In this document: in pieces, positions 1-5,333 of the stretch
Numbering within the stretch: position 1 is the first letter of the stretch
How the letters are laid out: each line of letters begins with the position of its first letter
Origin: Microcaldota archaeon
GTDB taxonomy: Archaea > Micrarchaeota > Micrarchaeia > Micrarchaeales > CABMGC01
Length of the DNA: 13,011 nucleotides
Reading direction: 5' to 3'
Assembly (NCBI GenBank): GCA_021821605.1
Contig: JAKACG010000017.1
Span: 1 to 13,011 of the forward strand
The notes under the pieces: model-generated
Told to the model about the DNA's origin: nothing
The model's input: the letters and a program-made list of their open reading frames with translations, nothing else
The model's database searches: none
Position numbers and translations under genes: made by a program

Positions 1-150
1 AAATTTAGAGAGCGCCGTGCCTCCTTTAAACACTAACTCTCCGGTTACAGTATATATCTCATCAAGAAATAGTTCTTCCACGTAGTCTTTTTCCTTCTGA
101 TATGGTTGCTCGTAAATGTCCATTTTCAGAAGCTCGTCCTTCTCGATCAT
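1..150 (-). CDS. abiEii: AbiEii-type nucleotidyltransferase toxin, N-terminal 50 residues (truncated by window edge)
   Basis: Read leftward from an ATG at 150-148, this frame stays open for 50 codons to the window edge, so only the N-terminus is visible. The visible end, residues 40-50, reads VFKGGTALSKF. This is the hallmark Gly-Gly block of the nucleotidyltransferase active site in AbiEii/COG2253 proteins (usually hFKGGTxLxK), where the glycines precede the metal-binding residues. In type IV systems AbiEii is the toxin, a nucleotidyltransferase that blocks growth and is counteracted by AbiEi without direct binding. Its ATG overlaps the abiEi stop as ATGA at 150-147, so translation is probably coupled. 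The metal-binding residues and the C-terminal domain lie outside the window, so whether the gene is intact or active cannot be judged. The assignment rests on the short motif together with the AbiEi neighbour. Confidence 0.82.
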   Translation of the reverse strand, partial: MIEKDELLKMDIYEQPYQKEKDYVEELFLDEIYTVTGELVFKGGTALSKF

Positions 151-794
151 ATACTCCCTTTATCTATTTGCGCTAAAGTAGCCAGCTTTTTAGCCTGCGA
201 TTTATATCCATATTCTTTCAACAGTGCCATGATTCCAACTAACACAGATCTTTTTTTACTTTTCGCCGCATAAGACACAAGTTTATTAATGTCTATCCTG
301 GCTGGCCTATCAAGTACTGCAATGTCTAGATCATTTACATCATTAAAATAATATATATCTATCAGTGCCTTCTCTGGTTCTGCGATGAATATATTACCAT
401 CTGCCTCCTTTTTATATCCGAACAGCATGTCCTTTTTTATTTTTTTAAAAATAATATCAAAACCCGCAACTCCTTTGAGCTTATTATGCCTTTTAGTTGA
501 AATTACATAGACAATTCTTGGTATCTGTGTGGTCAAACCATAGTAAGCAAGCGCTGACACCATACTAACATATGACGGGCTAATCACATGCGACGCTATC
601 TCATATTCATTGTATCTCTCCTTTACATAGTATAAGCCCCTTTCGACCCTGCCGATGTACCCTTTCTTCACGCATCTGTGAAGGAAAAGTATAGAATAAG
701 TTCTGTTTTTGTGCAGTATCTTTACCGTATCGTTTAATGTAAATACAGGCATATGCCTTTCGATCAGGAATCTTAAAAAGTCACTTGTTTGCAT
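147..794 (-). CDS. abiEi: AbiEi-family antitoxin / transcriptional regulator of a type IV toxin-antitoxin system
   Basis: This gene is the antitoxin and autoregulator of an AbiE pair. From the ATG at 794 it has 215 residues. An N-terminal winged-helix region (about 1-60) ends in RVERGLYYV, the wing signature of COG5340/AbiEi proteins. The C-terminal half contains the family segment with SALAYYGL (about residues 82-89) and AEPEKALIDIYYF (about 138-150). The frame could begin 18 codons upstream at 848, but a TATA-like element (ATATTTAAAT on the minus strand, 828-819) lies about 28 bases before the ATG at 794. That fits a leaderless transcript starting there. The stop overlaps the abiEii start by 4 bases. 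Family members repress their own operon through inverted repeats, and ATTATCA dyads lie just upstream at 841-877. The family is well supported; DNA binding and toxin neutralisation are inferred from it. Confidence 0.85.
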   Translation of the reverse strand: MQTSDFLRFLIERHMPVFTLNDTVKILHKNRTYSILFLHRCVKKGYIGRVERGLYYVKERYNEYEIASHVISPSYVSMVSALAYYGLTTQIPRIVYVISTKRHNKLKGVAGFDIIFKKIKKDMLFGYKKEADGNIFIAEPEKALIDIYYFNDVNDLDIAVLDRPARIDINKLVSYAAKSKKRSVLVGIMALLKEYGYKSQAKKLATLAQIDKGSI

Positions 795-811
795 GTTAGT
801 AATTTGTACGG

Positions 812-830
812 AATAATATTTAAATATATG
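812..830 (-). promoter_or_regulatory. Probable TATA box of the abiE operon
   Basis: Read leftward, the A/T block ATATTTAAAT (828-819) is centred about 29 bases before the ATG at 794. This is the archaeal spacing from TATA box to transcription start, so the mRNA probably begins at or next to the start codon. This argues against the upstream start at 848, which would lie above the TATA box. Confidence 0.5.
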
Positions 831-840
831 TGTTAATTTA

Positions 841-877
841 ATTATCAAATGATAATCAACAGTACACTAATTATCAA
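841..877. promoter_or_regulatory. Candidate AbiEi operator: three ATTATCA half-sites
   Basis: ATTATCA (841-847) faces TGATAAT (850-856) across two bases, a perfect 7-bp dyad. A third copy, part of AATTATCAA, lies at 869-877 in the same orientation as the copy at 840-848. The cluster sits 13-50 bp upstream of the abiE TATA box. AbiEi proteins are known to repress their own promoters through inverted repeats. The symmetry is visible; binding by this AbiEi is inferred, and AT richness raises the chance of accidental dyads. Confidence 0.4.
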
Positions 878-881
878 GAGC

Positions 882-907
882 ATATTTTATTAATTATAAT
901 AAAATAT
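882..907. repeat. 11-bp A/T inverted repeat with 4-base spacer
   Basis: ATATTTTATTA (882-892) is followed by ATTA and then its exact complement TAATAAAATAT (897-907). It could form a hairpin or mark a site where the duplex opens easily. It is composed only of A and T, so chance is a real alternative. It lies between the ATTATCA cluster and a second, GC-containing dyad. Confidence 0.5.
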
Positions 908-912
908 AATAA

Positions 913-949
913 ATTTCTGTTGCTAAAAGAAGTCGGTTGCAACAGAAAT
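913..949. repeat. 11-bp inverted repeat with 15-base loop, mixed composition
   Basis: ATTTCTGTTGC (913-923) and GCAACAGAAAT (939-949) are exact reverse complements separated by 15 bases. The arms contain G and C, so this dyad is less likely to be accidental than its A/T neighbour. It could be a hairpin in an RNA, a regulator site, or the remnant of an element end. No poly-T tract follows it on either side, so a simple terminator role is not evident. Confidence 0.55.
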
Positions 950-1242
950 GTATTTATTGATGCTTATTATAGTGTCCGCCATTTTATTTGCTTCTATAAC
1001 ACCGTCAAAGACTATATACTCTCCAATAATTATCTTTCCTATTAGGTGAAACTACTAGAAAGCACCAAATCATTGGCAAATTCAAAAGTTCAAATCTTAC
1101 CTCCCTGCAAATTAAATTAAAAATATACTTGCAATATTTATAGGAATTAAAAACAACAATAATTAAAATTTATAAGTAAATATAAATATATCAAAATATC
1201 TACTAATTATGATTTGATTAAGGTAGCACGTTCGGTATATTT

Positions 1243-2736
1243 ATGATATTTTCTTACAAAAACGCAATGAATCGCGTAAATAATGAGCTAAATGATCTTG
1301 TTAATAAACTTTGGCCTGAATTTTTAAAAACAGATACAAATAATAAATTTATAACAAAGCCTGAGTTAGAGTTCGATTTAGAGTTCAAAGCAAAGCGTAT
1401 GTTGGAAAGAATTGACTTTACCCATCCTGAGGTTAAAATGCTTTCACTTTTATATGAACTTACATTTGGAACTTTCTGGCATACAACAGATAATTGGAAA
1501 GATCTTGAATCTAAAATGACCGAAGAGGATAGAATTTTTTACTCGACGATTATATTAGAACAAGCAAAGATTGCTCATACAGTAAGTGGCAGTTCAGCTC
1601 CGGGGTACAGGTATGGGTATTCTTGGATTGTAAGAAAATATAATGATAACACCTTAAGACAATATGTGTCAAATGAACTTTTAAAAGAAGCTGTAAATAG
1701 AGGATTTTGGGAGTACGTAAATGAATACTTCACTTTGAAAGATGATAATATACCCGTACCACTTGCAGTATTTGAACACTACAAAGTTATTATGAAGTAT
1801 TCAGAACTCCTTGATTTGCGTAGAGTTGAGGAGTTCTGGAAAGAGCCGCTAAGCGGAAAATATGAATTTGTAACACAAGAATATAAAGATGCTCTTGAAA
1901 GAGCTCTACCATATTTAAGCACAGATTCTGCAATAAAGCTCGTTGTTCCAGTAATTAAAAATATATTTGAAACAACACTTAAATACAGGACATGGGAAAT
2001 AACTCCAGAAGAACAAGAAATACAAATTGAGAAATTAGTAGCACCATATAAGAAATATTTGGATAATAGTTCTGTTAAGAACATATTTATTTGTGGAATA
2101 AAATCTGCTATGAATAGAATTTACGATGATGAATTTGCTTATGAAGCATTAAGAGAAATTAAACTTTATCTTAAATACATTTCTACCGATAATTATACTA
2201 AGGCAAAGATTATAAGTGATAATCTTAAACTTTCTGAAAACAACCCAGTTAGAGATATAGAAAAACTTATAGAAATAAACTTTCCTATAAAATTACTTAC
2301 TAAGAAAAAAAGAAATCAAATAGAGAGCATTCTTCTTAATACTCTTGGGATAATGGCAAAGATGGTGGTAAATCCTAGTTTCAAACCATCGAATGAATTA
2401 GATTATGTTGCAAGGAAAGCGTTAAAAAAAATATACGGTTCTGTGCCTACAATAAAATTTGTGCAAGACGCATTCGATTTTGGACTGATAAGCGAAGAGA
2501 ACAGTAAACAATTCATAGAAAATCAAATTAAACTTTATGCTGAAAGCAAAAGAGTTCCATCAAAAGACGCAATTAACGCTTGGAGAAAAACCAAGATACA
2601 TATTCCAATATCTACTGAAAGTATCAAAATGATGCTTAGAAAAACAGAAGAGAATACTAAAACTTTAGAGGTTAGAACTTTGCGCACTTTTATGCGTGCG
2701 CTTGAGAAGAAAACAAAACTTAAGACACTTTGGTAA
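1243..2736 (+). CDS. Orphan protein of 497 residues, predicted soluble and helical
   Basis: I do not recognise this protein. It is a single uninterrupted frame of 497 codons without signal peptide, membrane segment, Walker motif, cysteine cluster or nuclease signature. It is rich in Lys, Glu, Ile and Leu in heptad-like patterns, suggesting an all-helical, possibly repeat-type fold. The most distinctive parts are an aromatic stretch FGTFWHTTDNW (about residues 75-85), a small-residue and Tyr-rich stretch SGSSAPGYRYGYSW (about 115-128), and a strongly basic C-terminus. The start is uncertain. The ATG at 1243 is the first, but the ATG at 1267 lies about 28 bases after TATATTTA (1235-1242), which would suit a leaderless mRNA. 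It is divergent from abiE across a dyad-rich gap and convergent with the peroxiredoxin gene. This setting makes an accessory or defence role possible, but nothing in the protein shows it. Confidence 0.75.
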   Translation: MIFSYKNAMNRVNNELNDLVNKLWPEFLKTDTNNKFITKPELEFDLEFKAKRMLERIDFTHPEVKMLSLLYELTFGTFWHTTDNWKDLESKMTEEDRIFYSTIILEQAKIAHTVSGSSAPGYRYGYSWIVRKYNDNTLRQYVSNELLKEAVNRGFWEYVNEYFTLKDDNIPVPLAVFEHYKVIMKYSELLDLRRVEEFWKEPLSGKYEFVTQEYKDALERALPYLSTDSAIKLVVPVIKNIFETTLKYRTWEITPEEQEIQIEKLVAPYKKYLDNSSVKNIFICGIKSAMNRIYDDEFAYEALREIKLYLKYISTDNYTKAKIISDNLKLSENNPVRDIEKLIEINFPIKLLTKKKRNQIESILLNTLGIMAKMVVNPSFKPSNELDYVARKALKKIYGSVPTIKFVQDAFDFGLISEENSKQFIENQIKLYAESKRVPSKDAINAWRKTKIHIPISTESIKMMLRKTEENTKTLEVRTLRTFMRALEKKTKLKTLW

Positions 2737-2784
2737 AATTTTATTTAAATTATGTCTAAAAACACATTTAAATTTAACCTTTCA

Positions 2785-2800
2785 AAGAAATATTTTTTCT
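2785..2800 (+). terminator. Possible oligo-T terminator after the orphan gene
   Basis: A run of six T (2793-2798) lies about 57 bases after the stop of the orphan gene, in the 107-bp gap where it converges with the peroxiredoxin gene. Archaeal polymerase stops at such T-rich stretches without needing a hairpin. No stem is evident. Confidence 0.35.
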
Positions 2801-2843
2801 AGAGATTGTAATTGTAGAGATGTCTTTACTAAATAGCAGTATT

Positions 2844-3314
2844 TTAGTGTAGTTTTTCTAATTCTAAGATAAGTTTTGCATAATCTGGCTCAATTGTAGG
2901 GTCATCCGATATCCAGACATAACTTATAATACCATTTTTATTTACTAAGAAAACTGAACGCTTTGCAGCTACATACCCTAAAAGACCTGCAAAATTATTT
3001 AACTCCACTCCAAAAGACTTTACTGCTTCTTTGTTATAATCGCTAAGTATCGTAAAATTGAGCTTATTTTGCTCTTTGAAAGCTTTATTTGAGAATGGTC
3101 CATCAACACTTATACCAAGTATATTTGAACTTAAGGAATTTAGTTTTGCCATGCTGTCCCTAAAGGTACATAACTCCTTTGTGCATACACCGGTAAATGC
3201 GCCTGGAAAAAAGGCCAAAATGGTTGCCTTTCCTTTAATACTAGAAAGATTAAAATGCTTAAGCTCGGTGTCTACAAGAGTTATTTCTGGAACCTTATCT
3301 CCTAATTTTAACAT
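2844..3314 (-). CDS. Peroxiredoxin, Bcp/AhpC-TSA family
   Basis: This thiol peroxidase reduces hydrogen peroxide and organic hydroperoxides in the cytoplasm with electrons from a thioredoxin-like donor. From the ATG at 3314 it has 156 residues and starts MLKLGDKVPEITL, the usual first strand of the family. The active site is PGAFTGVCTKELC, with the TxxC motif giving the peroxidatic Cys at residue 44 (54 if the frame is read from the upstream TTG at 3344). A second Cys five residues later matches the resolving Cys of atypical 2-Cys Bcp enzymes. The conserved Arg lies in AAKRSVFLV. The upstream TTG would add ten residues not typical of the family and would start transcription above the TATA-like TTTATATAG (about 3355-3347). 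That element suits the ATG at 3314 with a leader of about ten bases. The gene diverges from the nucleotidyltransferase gene. Confidence 0.92.
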   Translation of the reverse strand: MLKLGDKVPEITLVDTELKHFNLSSIKGKATILAFFPGAFTGVCTKELCTFRDSMAKLNSLSSNILGISVDGPFSNKAFKEQNKLNFTILSDYNKEAVKSFGVELNNFAGLLGYVAAKRSVFLVNKNGIISYVWISDDPTIEPDYAKLILELEKLH

Positions 3315-3458
3315 ATTATTACCAGTAAAGTATTTACATGTCAATCTATATAAATTTGCATTGTATATTTTCTACATTGTTGTATATATCATAAATGTAA
3401 AGCTTATATATCTTAAAATACACATAAACATGTTAATTGTAGGAATTTTGGTTGTATA
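3315..3458. promoter_or_regulatory. Divergent promoter region, peroxiredoxin / nucleotidyltransferase
   Basis: The 144-bp gap holds a leftward TATA-like element near 3347-3356 for the peroxiredoxin. It also holds two rightward ones, near 3382-3393 (GTATATATCATAA) and 3403-3414 (CTTATATATCTT). The second rightward element would give a leader of about 20-25 bases before the ATG at 3459. No strong Shine-Dalgarno sequence is seen for either gene. Confidence 0.4.
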
Positions 3459-4211
3459 ATGGATGCTCTAATATTATGCGGAGGCTTCGCCACAAGACTT
3501 GAACCTATAACACTTTTTATGCCTAAGCCCCTTTTACCCATAGGAGGAAGACCGCTACTTGATCATATAATAGATAGCGTTGCTAGCTCTGATGTTGATA
3601 AAATAGTGATAGCTACAAATAAGAGATTTTCAGATCAGTTTGAGTACTGGATGGAGAGTAAAATCTCAAAGGGATTTGGTAAAAAACTTGAGCTTGTTGT
3701 CGAGCCCTCGTTGCACAACAATACTAAATTTGGTGCAATCAAAGGAATAAAATATGCAATAGAAAAAGCAAATCTTAATGATGATTTATTGATAGTTGCA
3801 GGGGATAATTATTATGATTTTAGCATAATGGATGTTATAAATGAATTTAACACTAAAAAAACACCTACCCTTTGTGTTTATGATGTTTCATCTATAGAAG
3901 AAGCAAAAAAATTCGGTGTTATAGGAATGGAAAACGGTGTGATTACTGATTTTTCAGAAAAACCAAGTATGCCTAAAAGTACTATAATAAGCACAGGAAT
4001 CTATGTATTTGATAAAGAGCAGATCAAAAAAATTGACGAGTATTTAAAAGATGGTAACAACCCAGACTCTCCAGGATACTTTATACAGTGGCTAATAAAA
4101 AATACTAAGACACATGGAGTCGTTGGAAAAGGCACATGGATAGATATTGGTACAATTGATTCTTATAAAAAGGTTTTTGCGCTAAAACATAAAGAAGATC
4201 TTCCTGATTAA
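3459..4211 (+). CDS. Sugar-1-phosphate nucleotidylyltransferase (RmlA/GlmU-N-like fold)
   Basis: This enzyme joins an NTP to a sugar 1-phosphate to make an NDP-sugar and pyrophosphate, feeding glycan or glycolipid synthesis. All family motifs are visible in its 250 residues: LCGGFATRLEPIT (6-18), the catalytic Lys in MPKPLLPI (21-28, Lys23), metal-binding Asp116 in VAGDNYYD, FGVI (152-155), EKP (167-169), STGIYVF (178-184) and the second metal Asp229 in WIDIGTIDSY. The usual Gly of the GGxGTRL loop is Ala11. It is a single-domain form: the left-handed beta-helix tail of GlmU-like or GDP-mannose enzymes is absent, so it is closest in layout to glucose-1-phosphate thymidylyl/uridylyltransferases. 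The exact sugar and nucleotide cannot be read from the sequence. The neighbours are not glycan genes, so context does not help. Confidence 0.9.
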   Translation: MDALILCGGFATRLEPITLFMPKPLLPIGGRPLLDHIIDSVASSDVDKIVIATNKRFSDQFEYWMESKISKGFGKKLELVVEPSLHNNTKFGAIKGIKYAIEKANLNDDLLIVAGDNYYDFSIMDVINEFNTKKTPTLCVYDVSSIEEAKKFGVIGMENGVITDFSEKPSMPKSTIISTGIYVFDKEQIKKIDEYLKDGNNPDSPGYFIQWLIKNTKTHGVVGKGTWIDIGTIDSYKKVFALKHKEDLPD

Positions 4212-4236
4212 AGATTAACTTAATAAGTTATATCTT
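4211..4236. terminator. Long hairpin starting at the nucleotidyltransferase stop codon
   Basis: AAGAT (4211-4215) plus TAACTTA (4216-4222) pair with TAAGTTA (4224-4230) and ATCTT (4232-4236), giving about 12 pairs with one bulged T at 4231. The last base of the TAA stop (4209-4211) is the first base of the stem. A T run follows at about 4263-4267. It may mark or protect the 3' end of the mRNA, or form a terminator between the convergent genes. It is AT-rich, so the stem would be weak at high temperature. Confidence 0.4.
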
Positions 4237-4285
4237 ATGCTTCAACTCACAAATAATATAAGATTTTTAGATAATTATTTTATAA

Positions 4286-5329
4286 TTAACGTATTATTGT
4301 TTGGTTACAGCCTGGAACCTCTCCAAACTGTCCTTTTATTATCAACGATGGATAACCAAGGTAGGGAATATCAAAAACCATGTACCCAACAATATCGCTT
4401 TGGTTTGGAGGATAGTTCATATCTTCAATATCTAATACTTGATTATTGTCGCCTTTTGTAAGTAGATAATAAGTATTATTTACCCTTATAGCTGCAAAAA
4501 GCCTATGTATTATCTGTGAATCAGTAAAACTATCTCCAGGAATAGTTTTATATACGACTACTGGATTGCTATAATTTTCTACTATTGTTTTATTGTTTAT
4601 AGTTATAGCAGATACATATGGTATTTTAAAAATATGATTTTCATAAGATAAATTTGCTATAGAGTATGAATAGCCAATTATATTTTTACTTTGATCTGAT
4701 GAATTTAAAAGGCAAGATGAAAGTTTTGAGTATACGCCTTTTTGAAGATAATCATTAATACACGAGATACTATAAAATCCTATTTTATAATTAGAGTTAT
4801 TAGGATAATATCCTGTAAAAAGTATTGATGAAGGATTTCCAGGAGTGTAAGGCAGCGGCTCTACAAACTCTTTTGATAAGTTTGACATTAATATACTTAA
4901 TTGAGTTTTTGAGATGTTTACAATAGGTATGTGATTTTGTGAAAGAAATTGAGACATATTTGAAATTCCATGAACTACTGCTATGTCACCTCGCTGTATC
5001 GATGGAAGCATACTGCAGCTTGCGACTACATTTATAGGAGATGACGATTGAAGAAAGATAGTTGGAAGAATCCAAAACAAAACTAGAACCACTATTACAG
5101 CAATTATTACATCAGTAATTGTCTTTTTTGTACCTTCTTCTTTTATGCTAGATTTAAACTCAAAAAACAGCGTAAGAACTATTGTAGCAAAGCCCAAAAA
5201 TCCAAATAATGGATTTTGAAAAAATATGTATAAAATTATAAAAATTATTATTAATGCATAAAAAATATATATTAACTTTCCTAGATCTAACAAATTATTT
5301 TTGCTCGTATTTTTTGTTTTTTTATCCAA
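4286..5329 (-). CDS. Signal peptidase I, archaeal type, with large extracytoplasmic insertion
   Basis: This membrane serine protease removes signal peptides from secreted proteins. The catalytic blocks are visible in order: SCSMLPSIQRGDIAVV (104-119) with catalytic Ser106, IIHRLFAAI (273-281) with His275, and TKGDNNQVLD (291-300) with Asp294. The Ser/His/Asp arrangement matches archaeal/Sec11-like enzymes rather than the bacterial Ser/Lys dyad. Three hydrophobic segments precede the active site (about 18-37, 41-56 and 72-93). At 347 residues it is about twice as long as usual. The excess lies mainly between about residues 121 and 255, an Asn/Ser/Tyr-rich insertion with two Cys (190, 206) and no motif I know. 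The start is TTG at 5329, four bases after the smc stop; no ATG lies in frame before residue 107. It is last in the M50-SMC-signal peptidase cluster. Confidence 0.88.
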   Translation of the reverse strand: MDKKTKNTSKNNLLDLGKLIYIFYALIIIFIILYIFFQNPLFGFLGFATIVLTLFFEFKSSIKEEGTKKTITDVIIAVIVVLVLFWILPTIFLQSSSPINVVASCSMLPSIQRGDIAVVHGISNMSQFLSQNHIPIVNISKTQLSILMSNLSKEFVEPLPYTPGNPSSILFTGYYPNNSNYKIGFYSISCINDYLQKGVYSKLSSCLLNSSDQSKNIIGYSYSIANLSYENHIFKIPYVSAITINNKTIVENYSNPVVVYKTIPGDSFTDSQIIHRLFAAIRVNNTYYLLTKGDNNQVLDIEDMNYPPNQSDIVGYMVFDIPYLGYPSLIIKGQFGEVPGCNQTIIR

Positions 5330-5333
5330 AAGA

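Larger units (their letters stand above)
849..1242. other. Gene-poor region between abiE and the orphan gene
   Basis: About 400 bp separates the leftward abiE operon from the rightward orphan gene. The left third holds the three dyads listed separately. The middle (about 910-1049) is open on both strands. On the plus strand it gives a 33-codon hydrophobic ORF (ATG 948, stop 1047-1049). On the minus strand it gives a stretch of about 40 codons that ends near 908 and has no start beyond an internal ATG. Neither is recognisable. A sequence like the T-arm and 3' end of a tRNA lies at about 1085-1110. From 1110 to 1242 the DNA is strongly AT-rich, with TATA-like stretches near 1184-1193 and 1235-1242 that could drive the orphan gene. 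Confidence 0.5.

Noticed and set aside
795..848. An 18-codon N-terminal extension of AbiEi from a start at 848
   Set aside because: It overlaps the likely TATA box and ATTATCA dyad, and family homology begins after the ATG at 794.
3315..3344. A TTG start ten codons upstream for the peroxiredoxin
   Set aside because: MLKLGDKVPEITL at the ATG 3314 is the usual family start, and the TATA-like element immediately upstream of the TTG would leave it without a leader.
4237..4461. A 74-codon plus-strand frame overlapping the end of the signal peptidase gene
   Set aside because: Most of it is antisense to the conserved C-terminal catalytic blocks, and there is no recognisable product.
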